DNA of 64,000 nucleotides from Cupriavidus necator (GTDB taxonomy: Bacteria; Pseudomonadota; Gammaproteobacteria; Burkholderiales; Burkholderiaceae). The notes below the pieces were generated by a model. It ran no database searches. It was not told the origin of the DNA and saw nothing but the letters and a program-made list of their open reading frames with translations. Positions 19,556 through 27,933 of this stretch are shown here, in pieces; position 1 is the first letter of the stretch; each line of letters starts with the position of its first letter. Both the position numbers and the translations under genes were made by a program. The stretch lies in NCBI RefSeq assembly GCF_013141915.1, contig NZ_SROX01000004.1:1-64000 (forward strand), in the 5' to 3' direction.

Positions 19556-21253
19556 TCAGGTGAAGCGGTAGGCCAGCGAAACGATGATCGGCCCCAGCAC
19601 CGGCAGCAGCACATTGGCGATGGCATAGGTGATGGTGTAGCCCAGCAGCGGCACCGAACTCTGGCTGGCGGCCAGGATGGCGCTGATTGCCGGGGTGCTG
19701 ACATGCTGCCCGGCAATCGCGCCGAGCAGCAGCGGGCCTTCGATCCTGAGCAGCTTGTGCCCGATCCACAAGGACAGGCACGCCGGTCCGAGGGACACCG
19801 CCAGCCCGATCAGCGGCAGCACCGCGCCGTGCTCGCGGATCAGCGCGATCGCATCCGGCCCGGCGGACAGCCCGACGCAGGCGACGAACACCGCCAGGCC
19901 AAGGTCCTTCAGGATCTGCACCGCGGACGCCGGAAAGGTGCCGAGCGACGGTTTCCGCGAATGGATCCAGCCGAACACCAGCCCGCTCAGCAGCGCCCCG
20001 CCGCCGCTGCCCAGCGTGAGGTTCATGCCGCCCACGCGCAGGCTCAGCGTGCCCACCAGCAGGCCGGCCAGGATGCCCGCGCACAGGAACACCGGGTCGG
20101 TCACCTCGGTGGCCTTGACCTCCACGCCGATGCCGCCAATGGCCTCGGACAGCGAGGGCTCCAGGCCGACGATGGTGATCACGTCGCCCAGCTGCAGCGG
20201 CGTCGAGCGCGTGATCGGCAGCGACAGGCCCGAGCGCCGCACCTGCAGCACCCAGACCTCGCGCAGGCGCCGCGCGCCGGCCAGGCGCGCCAGCTCGCCG
20301 AGGGTCTTGCCGTTGACCCGGCGCTGGTTCACCACCACCTGCTTTTCCACCAACTGGATGGCTTCGGTGTGCGCCTCGGGCAGCAGCACTTCGGGCCCGA
20401 TCAGCGTGGCGGCCTTCAGCAGGTTGCTGCGAATGCCGACCATGGCCAGGATATCGCCAGCCTGCACGGTGTCGTCATCGCCCAGCTCGATGCGGGCGCC
20501 ATCCCGCAATACGGTGACCACCGACGCCCGGCCGCCCACCTGTTGCTGCAAGCGGCTGACCGTCATGCCGGCCGCCTGGCGGACCGAAAAGGCGCGCCCG
20601 GTCAGGCGCGGCAGCGCCGGCTGGGTGGCCACGTCGTCGTCGGACGCTGCCTCCATGCGCGCCGCAACCTCGCGCGCGGCCTTGCGCAGGTCGATGCCCA
20701 GCAGCGCCGGCGCGATCTGGCTGGTGAAGAACACGATGCTGATCAGCCCGACCAGGTAGGTCAGCGTATACGCGGTGGCGATATTGGCCTCGTAGCGGCC
20801 CACGGTGGCGGCGTCCAGGCCCAGATGCTTCAGCGCTTCGGCGGCGGTGCCCACCACCGCCGATTCGGTCGCGGCGCCGGCGGCAAGCCCGGCGGCGGTG
20901 CCCGGATCGAAGCCCAGGTACGCCGCCGCGCCCAGCGCGATCGACAGCACCACGACGGCCTCCACCAGCGGCAACACCATATAGCGCAGGCTCGAGCGAT
21001 TCAGGTTGGCAAAGAACTGCGGCCCGCCGGAATAGCCCATGGCGAAGATGAACAAGGCAAAGGCCATGTCTTTCAGTTCGCCGTGCATCTGGCAGCCGGT
21101 CTGGCCCATGAGCAGCGCGACGATCAGCGTGCCGCACACGCCCCCCAGCTGGATCGGCCCGACCCGCGCCTTGCCGACGAAGTAACCGAGTCCGACGGTG
21201 AGGAACAGCACCAGCAGCGGGTTGGCAGCAAAGAAATCAACGGTACAGGTCAT
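19556..21253 (-). CDS. AspT/YidE-type transporter with two RCK_C (TrkA-C) domains
   Basis: The 565-residue membrane protein has two repeats of membrane helices flanking a soluble middle. The N-terminal helices run from about 10 to 190, including FALFIFAMGYSGGPQFFANL and AAGLAAGAATESAVVGTA. Two TrkA-C-like domains occupy about 205-380 (DTVQAGDILAMVGIRSN, LQLGDVITIVGLE). The second helix block (about 390-565) contains LGLAVFVACVGLSAGPDA and GAIAGQHVSTPAISAI. This is the aspartate:alanine exchanger family build, shared with uncharacterised YidE/YbjL proteins. No aspartate decarboxylase is nearby, so the substrate is open. It is encoded 35 bases after batD and may be read through from that operon. 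Confidence 0.87.
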   Translation of the reverse strand: MTCTVDFFAANPLLVLFLTVGLGYFVGKARVGPIQLGGVCGTLIVALLMGQTGCQMHGELKDMAFALFIFAMGYSGGPQFFANLNRSSLRYMVLPLVEAVVVLSIALGAAAYLGFDPGTAAGLAAGAATESAVVGTAAEALKHLGLDAATVGRYEANIATAYTLTYLVGLISIVFFTSQIAPALLGIDLRKAAREVAARMEAASDDDVATQPALPRLTGRAFSVRQAAGMTVSRLQQQVGGRASVVTVLRDGARIELGDDDTVQAGDILAMVGIRSNLLKAATLIGPEVLLPEAHTEAIQLVEKQVVVNQRRVNGKTLGELARLAGARRLREVWVLQVRRSGLSLPITRSTPLQLGDVITIVGLEPSLSEAIGGIGVEVKATEVTDPVFLCAGILAGLLVGTLSLRVGGMNLTLGSGGGALLSGLVFGWIHSRKPSLGTFPASAVQILKDLGLAVFVACVGLSAGPDAIALIREHGAVLPLIGLAVSLGPACLSLWIGHKLLRIEGPLLLGAIAGQHVSTPAISAILAASQSSVPLLGYTITYAIANVLLPVLGPIIVSLAYRFT

Positions 21254-21288
21254 CGGGGGCGCGGATTGGGTGGATGGGGAGCAGCAGG

Positions 21289-22665
21289 TCAGGGATTGAG
21301 CGGTGGCAGCGCCGGCCTGGCGTGCCGGCGGCGCGGGGGGGCCGCGATGGCGTGCCGCCCCAGCGCCTGGACGAGCGGGCGGCCGTCCCAGGCGGCCGGG
21401 GCCGGGGCCGGCCCGTAAAGATGGCGTTGCAGCCCCGTCACGGCTGCGGCCAGGCCGGCATCGCCGACCGCTTCGGCCCAGGCCGCGGGCGTGGTGCCGT
21501 GGACGGCGCGGGTCCAGCCGTCGAGCGCCTGGCTCGCGGCGGCGGCATCGCCCGACCGGCAGGCCTGCAGTGTCGCCGCCAGGCGCGCGTCGGGGCGCGC
21601 GGCGCGGGCGTGCCGGCGCTCGGCGCGCCGTTGTTGCAGGCGGGCCAGGCGCGGTCCTAGCCGACGCCACAGCGCAGCCAGCGCCGCGGCGGCGAGCAGC
21701 GCGCCGGCGGCCCACAGCAGCATCCGCCGCGGCCAGCCGCCCTCGCCCGGCAGCGCGCCGGCCGAGGGTCCGCCTGGCGCCAGCGCCCCGGCGTGGCGCG
21801 CGGCGGCCACCTCGACCTTCACCATCGGCGCCTCCGACCTGGCAGGCTGCCGCGTCGCGGGATCGACCCAGTCCACCGTGACCGCTGGCAGCGTATAGCT
21901 GCCGGGCCGCTCGAAGACATAGGTCAGCGTATCGATGCGGGTGCCGCCCGGCCCCGGCGCGGCACCCGCATGATCGGACAAGCGCGGATCCGCGCGGAAC
22001 ATGCGCACGCCGCGCGGCGCCGCGGCCTGCGGCGGAACGATCCTCATCGCCTGGGTCTGCGGCGCAAAGGTGGTGACGGTGCGCACCAGCGCATCGCCCG
22101 CGTGCAGCCGCACCACGCCGTGGTCGGGATCATGGTCCAGCGTTTGCGTCACGGTGAGCTGCGCCACCGGCAGTAACCGCCGGCCCGCGCTGCCGCCCGC
22201 GGCGGCGGTGGCGGTGCCCCCGGCGCCAGCCCGGATCGTGGTGACGGGCAAGGTGACACTGCCTTGGCGCGGTGCGCCGTCATCGCCGGCGTAGGTAACA
22301 CGGATGACCACCGCTGGCAGCCGGAATTCGCCATCCTGCTCGGCGGTGAACGCATAGGTCTTGCGAATTCCCGCATAAACCACGCCGTCGATGGTCTCCG
22401 TGGAATTCAGTGCGCGCGCATCAGGCAGGGTGACGACGGCGCCCGGCACCTGAAGCGCCGGGAACGCCGGCGCCGACAGGAAGTAGTTGGGGGCCAGAAT
22501 GGTGATGTCGATGCCGACTTGCTGGCCCACCAGCACCGGCTGCCGCGCACCCACTTCGACGCGCACGATGGGCTCCGCCGCCGCCCGCGCCGACCACGGC
22601 CAGAGCCACGCGGCCACCAGCAGGAGCAGAGACGCAACCCCGCGGAGCATCGCGCCGGCCCTCAT
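21289..22665 (-). CDS. BatD-like protein (oxygen tolerance family)
   Basis: The 458-residue protein has a signal peptide (residues about 1-28, ending SARAAAEP) and extracytoplasmic beta-sandwich domains. It opens with VRVEVGARQPVLVGQQVGIDI and continues with YAFTAEQDGEFRLPAVVIRV and YVFERPGSYTLPAVTVDWVD, typical of the BatD/oxygen-tolerance family. A single membrane helix (about 335-352, MLLWAAGALLAAAALAALW) and a basic cytoplasmic tail follow. It is the last gene of the Bat operon, overlapping the BatB/BatC fusion by four bases. BatD is thought to act with the VWA proteins and MoxR in envelope or stress functions, with the molecular activity unsettled. Confidence 0.85.
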   Translation of the reverse strand: MRAGAMLRGVASLLLLVAAWLWPWSARAAAEPIVRVEVGARQPVLVGQQVGIDITILAPNYFLSAPAFPALQVPGAVVTLPDARALNSTETIDGVVYAGIRKTYAFTAEQDGEFRLPAVVIRVTYAGDDGAPRQGSVTLPVTTIRAGAGGTATAAAGGSAGRRLLPVAQLTVTQTLDHDPDHGVVRLHAGDALVRTVTTFAPQTQAMRIVPPQAAAPRGVRMFRADPRLSDHAGAAPGPGGTRIDTLTYVFERPGSYTLPAVTVDWVDPATRQPARSEAPMVKVEVAAARHAGALAPGGPSAGALPGEGGWPRRMLLWAAGALLAAAALAALWRRLGPRLARLQQRRAERRHARAARPDARLAATLQACRSGDAAAASQALDGWTRAVHGTTPAAWAEAVGDAGLAAAVTGLQRHLYGPAPAPAAWDGRPLVQALGRHAIAAPPRRRHARPALPPLNP

Positions 22666-24338
22666 CGCGGCGCCTGCGCGGGCGCGCCCTGCCCTTGCTG
22701 CAGCGCGAACTTGCGCTGCAGCAGGTCGGTCGGCGTGGTCTGGATCGCGCGCATCCACATCTCCACGTCCTGCGTCAGGCCGACCTGCAGCGACTTGCCG
22801 CCCGACTCTGGCGGCTTCGCGGCGTCGTACTTGATCTCGTCCGGCGGCAGGTCGGGGGGCTCTTCCTCGTCGTCGGGGTCTGGCTTCTGTCTGGGTATCT
22901 GCTGCGCCAGCAGTTTTTCCATCAGCGCCAGGTTGGCGGTTGCCGCGGGCCATTGCGGCTGGCGCCGGAGCGCCTGGCGATAGCGCGCGGCGGCCTGCTG
23001 GTACTGGCCCTGACGCGCCAGTGCATTGCCCTGGTTGTAGTCCGCCTGCGCGGAGTCGACCAGCGCGAAGCTCTGCACCGCCTGCGCATACTGGCCCGCG
23101 CGATACTGCGCGACGCCGCGCCACATCGGATCGTCGAACAGCGTGGCGGCGCGGGCAAAGTCGCCCTGCTCGAAGGCGCGCCGGCCTTGCTGGTCGTGTG
23201 TCAGCCAGAGGTCGGCAAAGCGCCATGGGCGTACGGCATCGGCTGGCGTGGATGCTGGTGTAGCGGATTGCGTGGATGACTGCGCGCGGGCCTCGGGCGG
23301 CGCGGCAAATGCCAGTGCCAGCAGCAGGCCGGCGCTCCAGCGCACGGCCCAGCCTTTGCGGAACCACAGCATCGCCAGCAGCGCGATCGGCGGCACCAGC
23401 CACCAGCCTTCATCCTTCCAGCGCGCGCGGTCGCCGGCCTGGATCCGTTCGAGATGCGACTGCACGTGGCGCTGCACCCAGGCCACGTCGTCGTCGCTGC
23501 CGGGTGTAAAGGTTGCCACCGGCACGTCGCTGTCATCGCCGAAGCGCTTGAGCGCCGCCTCATCCAGGCGCGCAAACACGCGCGCGCCATCCTGCTCGAC
23601 AAAGCCGCCCGCGGCATTGCGCAGCGGGCCGCCCTGCGCGGTGCCCAGCGCCAGCACCACCGGCTGGCTGCGGCCGCTGTCCGCCTGGGCGCGGAAGGCC
23701 GCGGCGGCGGCCGGGTCGACGGCGTCGGTCAGGAACAGGATGGTGCCGGGCACCGGCTCATGCTTCAGGTCGGCGTCGATCACGCGCAGCGCCTGCGCCA
23801 TGTCGCGCCCCGGTACCGGCATGATGCGGGTCTGCAGCGCATCGGCGAAGGTCTGCAGCAGGCTGGCGTCGTCGGTCAGCGGCAGCACCATGTGAGTCGA
23901 GCCGGCATAGGCGTAGAGGGCGGTGCGGCCGCCGTCGCGGCGCGCCAGCAGCGCCTTGATCTTGAGCTTGGCGCGCTCCAGCCGCGTCGGCGTGACGTCG
24001 ACCGAGTCCATGCTGGGCGACAGGTCCACGGCGATCGCCAGCGGCGCCTTGTCATCGAGGAACGGCGGGCGCTCCTGGCGCCAGCTCGGCCCCGCCAGCG
24101 CCACGGCGCCCAGCGCCAGCAGCAGCGCGGTCAGGTGCACCGGGCGCAGCGCCAGGCGGCGGCGTTCGCCCAGCATCAGGGCGTCGAGCAGGTGCGGCGC
24201 GATGGTCTCGCGCCAGCGCCGCCGCACGTCGCCGCGGCGGCGCACCGCCCACACCAGCAGCGCGGCCGGCAACAGCCCCAGCAGCCACCACGGGCGCAGG
24301 AAATGGAAATGCGAGAGCGAGTCCAGCCAGGCCAGCAT
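22662..24338 (-). CDS. BatB-BatC fusion: VWA domain with TPR repeats
   Basis: The 558-residue protein has two membrane helices near the N-terminus (about 15-32 and 68-85). A von Willebrand A domain follows with the MIDAS motif DLSPS (D105, S107, S109) and LFLTDAVD. After a third helix (about 300-350) come TPR-like repeats: YNQGNALARQGQYQQAAARYRQAL. The tail is charged (DPDDEEEPPDLPPDE). BatB and BatC are separate proteins in Bacteroides; the fusion is common in proteobacteria. It shares one base with batA (TGATG, 24336-24340) and overlaps batD by four, so translation is coupled. It probably assembles with BatA and BatD at the inner membrane. Confidence 0.88.
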   Translation of the reverse strand: MLAWLDSLSHFHFLRPWWLLGLLPAALLVWAVRRRGDVRRRWRETIAPHLLDALMLGERRRLALRPVHLTALLLALGAVALAGPSWRQERPPFLDDKAPLAIAVDLSPSMDSVDVTPTRLERAKLKIKALLARRDGGRTALYAYAGSTHMVLPLTDDASLLQTFADALQTRIMPVPGRDMAQALRVIDADLKHEPVPGTILFLTDAVDPAAAAAFRAQADSGRSQPVVLALGTAQGGPLRNAAGGFVEQDGARVFARLDEAALKRFGDDSDVPVATFTPGSDDDVAWVQRHVQSHLERIQAGDRARWKDEGWWLVPPIALLAMLWFRKGWAVRWSAGLLLALAFAAPPEARAQSSTQSATPASTPADAVRPWRFADLWLTHDQQGRRAFEQGDFARAATLFDDPMWRGVAQYRAGQYAQAVQSFALVDSAQADYNQGNALARQGQYQQAAARYRQALRRQPQWPAATANLALMEKLLAQQIPRQKPDPDDEEEPPDLPPDEIKYDAAKPPESGGKSLQVGLTQDVEMWMRAIQTTPTDLLQRKFALQQGQGAPAQAPR

Positions 24339-25417
24339 CAGCGCCCGCCTCCGGCGGCATCCGCCATGGCGCCCGGCCTGTCCGCGGTGTCTGCGCCGCC
24401 GGCCACTCCGGCCACTTCAGCCGCCGGGCGCAGACGCGGCCGCGACCGCCATGCCGAATACCCGAACATCAGCAACTGGTACGCCAGCACCAGCGCCAGC
24501 GCGGCGCCCAGCGGCCACATGAACAACTCGCGCCGCGGCCGCCACGACAGCGTCTTCTGGTCATGCGGCGTGATCTGGTCGAGCGTGGCGTAGATGGTCT
24601 CCAGGCCGGCCTGGTCGGCGCCGAAGAAATAGCGCCCGCCGGTCTGCGCCGCCAGGCGCTGCAGCACCTCCAGGTCGACCTTATCTTCGCCCGCGGCGTT
24701 GGGGTCGCCGATGCCGATGGTATGCACCACCACCTTGCGCTCGCGGGCGATGCCGCCGGCGCGCTCGGGCGGCATCCGGCTGGCGGTGTCGTTGCCGTCG
24801 GTCAGCACGATCATTACCCGCTGCGGCGCTTTGCTGTGCTCGAACATCTTGATGCCAAGCCCGATCGCGTCGCCCAGCGCCGTGCTCGGCCCCGCCATGC
24901 CGGGCAGCAGGCCGGCAAGCAGCGTCTGCACCAGCTGGTGATCCAGCGTAAACGGCGCCAGCGGGTATGGCGCGTCGCCGAACACGACCAGGCCGATGCG
25001 GTCGCCGGGGCGTCTTGCCACGAAATTGCTGACCACCTGCCGCACCGCCTGCACGCGCGGGATCAGCGCGCCCGACGGATCGCGGAAGTCGCGCGTGTCC
25101 ATCGACTGCGACAGGTCCAGCGCCAGCAGCAGGTCGCGCGCGGGCTGCACCTTCCGCACCGGCGCTTCGAGAAACTGCGGCCGCGCCAGCGCCGTCACCA
25201 CCAGGGCCCACGCCAGCGGCGCCAGCACCCATTGCAGCCGGTTGCGGCGCGGCACCACGGCACCGGCCGCGGGCGTCAGCCCGGCGGCACTGGCCACCTC
25301 GCCAAAAAACGGCAGCCGCACCGACGGGCTTTCCTCGCGGTACGGCGGCAGCCACCACCACAGCAGCAACGGCAGCGGCAGCAGCACGAACAGCCAGGGG
25401 TATTCAAACTGGTACAT
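24338..25417 (-). CDS. BatA-like VWA domain membrane protein
   Basis: The 359-residue protein begins with a membrane segment (LFVLLPLPLLLWWWLPP), has a second helix near 62-78, and then a VWA domain. The MIDAS motif is DLSQSMD (D101, S103, S105), followed by DRIGLVVFGDAPYPLAPFT and VMIVLTDGNDTASRMPP. A third helix is at about 318-335. This is the BatA layout. The start is the ATG at 25417, where the hydrophobic segment begins; it overlaps the DUF4381 gene by 14 bases. Metal-dependent protein binding is expected from an intact MIDAS. The last 30 residues are Ala/Gly-rich and poorly conserved in appearance. Confidence 0.88.
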   Translation of the reverse strand: MYQFEYPWLFVLLPLPLLLWWWLPPYREESPSVRLPFFGEVASAAGLTPAAGAVVPRRNRLQWVLAPLAWALVVTALARPQFLEAPVRKVQPARDLLLALDLSQSMDTRDFRDPSGALIPRVQAVRQVVSNFVARRPGDRIGLVVFGDAPYPLAPFTLDHQLVQTLLAGLLPGMAGPSTALGDAIGLGIKMFEHSKAPQRVMIVLTDGNDTASRMPPERAGGIARERKVVVHTIGIGDPNAAGEDKVDLEVLQRLAAQTGGRYFFGADQAGLETIYATLDQITPHDQKTLSWRPRRELFMWPLGAALALVLAYQLLMFGYSAWRSRPRLRPAAEVAGVAGGADTADRPGAMADAAGGGR

Positions 25418-25919
25418 GGTGCTCAGCGATCCAGCGCCGGCATGCCGCGGCGACGGCCCGCACCTGGGGCTCCGGCCATTGCGCCAGGGCCGCCTCGCCG
25501 CGGTACTCGGCGTCGTGCACCAGCGCGGCCAGCAGCGGCGCGGCATCCTGTGCCCGCCCCGCATGCGCCTGCAGGAATTCGGCCCAGCCGCCGCCGGCCA
25601 GGCTGGCCACCTGTGCGCGCGGCCATGCCGCCAGCGCGGTGCGCTTGAGCAGCGCCGCCATCGCGCGCAAGGCCGCGGCCCGGCGCGTCGGGTCAGTTTC
25701 CAGCCGCAGCGCCGCCAGCTCGGCCAGCGCCTCGCGCCGGTAGCGGTTGGCACGGTAACGCCGCCAGGCGCGCCAGGCCGCCCAGGCCAGCGCCAGCAGC
25801 AGCAAGCCCGCGGCGATCGGCCAGCCAATGGTCTGCGGCAGCCACGATGGCGGCGGCGGCACGGCCAGGTCGGCCAGCGTTGCCAGCGTGGCCGGGCCAG
25901 CACTGTGGGTCAGGCTCAT
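25404..25919 (-). CDS. DUF4381 protein of the Bat operon
   Basis: A 171-residue single-pass membrane protein. A short proline-rich N-terminus (VPPPPSWLPQTIGWPIAAG) leads into one helix (about 31-50). A basic stretch (RAWRRYRANRYRREAL) marks the inside, and a helical cytoplasmic domain follows with AALRAMAALLKRTALAAWPR and AGGGWAEFLQAHAG. This matches DUF4381, found between the DUF58 and BatA genes in proteobacterial Bat operons. It overlaps DUF58 by ATGA (25916-25919) and BatA by 14 bases. Its role is unknown; it may hold the complex at the membrane. Confidence 0.83.
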   Translation of the reverse strand: MSLTHSAGPATLATLADLAVPPPPSWLPQTIGWPIAAGLLLLALAWAAWRAWRRYRANRYRREALAELAALRLETDPTRRAAALRAMAALLKRTALAAWPRAQVASLAGGGWAEFLQAHAGRAQDAAPLLAALVHDAEYRGEAALAQWPEPQVRAVAAACRRWIAEHHVPV

Positions 25920-26938
25920 CGCGCCGCTCCCGTGCGTTGCCGCAGCGGCGCCTGCTGCAGCGGCCGGCCCAGCAGCCGGCGCAATTGCGGCGCGGTTTCC
26001 TCGGCCGTCGACAGCGGCAGCAGCGGCACGCCCATGGCATGGTGCCAGTCCAGCAGCGACCTGGCGCGGGCATCGGCAAACTCGGCGATGCCGCGCCGCG
26101 TGGCGGCGTGGCCAAAGCCCAGCTCGACCTGCAATTCGCCGTCGCTGACCACCAGCTGTCCCGAACCTGGCAACTCGCCGAGGAACGGATCGTGGACCAG
26201 GATGGTCAGCACATCGTTGTGCGTGGCCAGCGCCAGCATCAGGTCGCGGGTGCGGGCGTCATGGCCGTCGAAATCGCTGATCACAATGACCAGGCAATCG
26301 TGGCGCGCCATGCGCGCGGTGCGCTCCAGCGCCGCGTTCAGCTGCCCCGCGGCGCGGCGCGCCGGCGCATCGGCGCGCAGCGCCTGGTTGAAGCGCGCGA
26401 TGCCGCCCAGCAGCTGCTGCACGGTGTCGCGGTTGCGGCGCGGCGCAAACGCTTCGATGCGGGCATCGCCCAGCACCACGCCGCCGACCCGGTCGCCTTG
26501 AGCCAGCACGCGCCATGCGGCCAGTGCCGCGGCCTCGGCCGCGCTGACCGATTTCATCGCGCGCCGGCTGCCGAAGAACATGTTGATGCGCTGGTCCACC
26601 ACCAGCAGCACTGGACGGTCCTTCTCCTCGGTGTAGACGCGCACATGCGGCTGGCCGGTACGCGCGGTCACGCGCCAGTCCATGCTGCGGATATCGTCGC
26701 CCGGCAAGTACAGGCGCAGTTCCTCGAAGGCCAGGCCGCGCCCGCGCACCCTGGAGGCATGGCGCCCGGCCAGCACGCTGTGCACCGGCTGGCGCGGCAG
26801 GAAGTGGAAGTCGCGCGCGGCCACCTCCAGCCTGGCCAGCGCCGCGGCATCGACACTGACACCGGGCACCGCCTGCGACAATGGCGCGTGCGCCGCCGGC
26901 GCGGCGCGGGCGATGGCGCGTTGGAATGGCAGGCGCAT
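25916..26938 (-). CDS. DUF58 domain protein of the Bat operon
   Basis: The 340-residue protein has the DUF58 signature around residues 72-97: FEELRLYLPGDDIRSMDWRV. A VWA-like half follows, with LLVVDQRINMFFGS in place of a canonical MIDAS (DQRIN instead of DxSxS) and CLVIVISDFDGHD. It has no obvious membrane helix, so it is probably cytoplasmic. I chose the ATG at 26938; longer in-frame extensions overlap the MoxR gene. It follows that gene by 20 bases. DUF58 proteins are standard partners of MoxR ATPases. The degenerate MIDAS suggests a structural rather than metal-binding role, which is an inference. Confidence 0.87.
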   Translation of the reverse strand: MRLPFQRAIARAAPAAHAPLSQAVPGVSVDAAALARLEVAARDFHFLPRQPVHSVLAGRHASRVRGRGLAFEELRLYLPGDDIRSMDWRVTARTGQPHVRVYTEEKDRPVLLVVDQRINMFFGSRRAMKSVSAAEAAALAAWRVLAQGDRVGGVVLGDARIEAFAPRRNRDTVQQLLGGIARFNQALRADAPARRAAGQLNAALERTARMARHDCLVIVISDFDGHDARTRDLMLALATHNDVLTILVHDPFLGELPGSGQLVVSDGELQVELGFGHAATRRGIAEFADARARSLLDWHHAMGVPLLPLSTAEETAPQLRRLLGRPLQQAPLRQRTGAAR

Positions 26939-26958
26939 GGTAGTGGCCTCGCTGACGC

Positions 26959-27933
26959 TCAGGCCACCGCCACCTGCTGCACCAGGCGCTCGATCACGGC
27001 GTCGGCGCCGACGCCGGCCGCATGCGCCTCGTACGACAGGATCAGCCGGTGCCGGAACACGTCGCCGACCACGGCCTGCACGTCCTCGGGCGTGACGAAG
27101 TCGCGCCCGCGCAGCCACGCATGCGCGCGCGCCACCTTGTCCAGCCCGATCGAGCCGCGCGGGCTCACACCCACCTGGATCCATTGGTCAAGGTCGTCGT
27201 CGACCGGCTTGGGGTCGCGCGTGGCCTGCACCAGCGTGACGATGTAGCGCTCCACCGCCTCGCTGACGTAGACGCCATGGATCTCCGCGCGCGCGCTGAA
27301 GATGGCCTCGGGCGCCAGTCGCACCGGCGCCGCGCCAGCGCCGGCCGCGCCGCCCGCCTCTTCCGCGCGCGCCAGCCTGACGATATCGGCCTCGGCATCG
27401 GCTTCCGGGTAGCTCACGCTGATATGCATCAGGAAGCGGTCCATCTGCGCCTCGGGCAGCGGGTACGTGCCCTCCTGTTCGATCGGGTTCTGCGTGGCCA
27501 TCACCAGGAACAGCGGCTCAAGCTTGTGCGTGGTGCCGCCCACGGTGACCTGGCGCTCTTCCATCGCTTCCAGCAGCGCCGCCTGGACCTTGGCCGGCGA
27601 GCGGTTGACCTCGTCCGCCAGCACCAGGTTGGCGAACACCGGGCCGGCCTGGAAGCGGAATTCGCCCTTGCCGGCTTCGGTGAAGTAGATCTCCGACCCG
27701 GTGATATCCGCCGGCAGCAGGTCCGGCGTGAACTGGATCCGCGACAGCCGCGCATCCAGGTTGCGCGCCAGCGTCTTGATGGCGCGGGTCTTGGCCAGCC
27801 CCGGCAGCCCTTCCACCAGCAGGTGGCCATCCGCCAGCAGGCCCAGCAGCAGGCGTTCGATCATGCGCTGCTGGCCCACGATCGACTCGCCCATGCGCTG
27901 GTGCAGGGCCAGGACGTCGTCGCGCGTGCTCAT
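26959..27933 (-). CDS. MoxR-family AAA+ ATPase
   Basis: The 324-residue ATPase has the MoxR-type Walker [11 protein letters not shown] (residues 42-51), Walker [12 protein letters not shown] (about 107-117), sensor [22 protein letters not shown] (about 152-173) and a C-terminal lid with [21 protein letters not shown]. MoxR proteins are chaperone-like ATPases that work with VWA proteins to activate or assemble targets. The ATG at 27933 overlaps the stop of the upstream membrane/spermidine-synthase gene (ATGA), so the two are translationally coupled. It heads the DUF58-DUF4381-BatA-BatBC-BatD series. Confidence 0.93.
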   Translation of the reverse strand: MSTRDDVLALHQRMGESIVGQQRMIERLLLGLLADGHLLVEGLPGLAKTRAIKTLARNLDARLSRIQFTPDLLPADITGSEIYFTEAGKGEFRFQAGPVFANLVLADEVNRSPAKVQAALLEAMEERQVTVGGTTHKLEPLFLVMATQNPIEQEGTYPLPEAQMDRFLMHISVSYPEADAEADIVRLARAEEAGGAAGAGAAPVRLAPEAIFSARAEIHGVYVSEAVERYIVTLVQATRDPKPVDDDLDQWIQVGVSPRGSIGLDKVARAHAWLRGRDFVTPEDVQAVVGDVFRHRLILSYEAHAAGVGADAVIERLVQQVAVA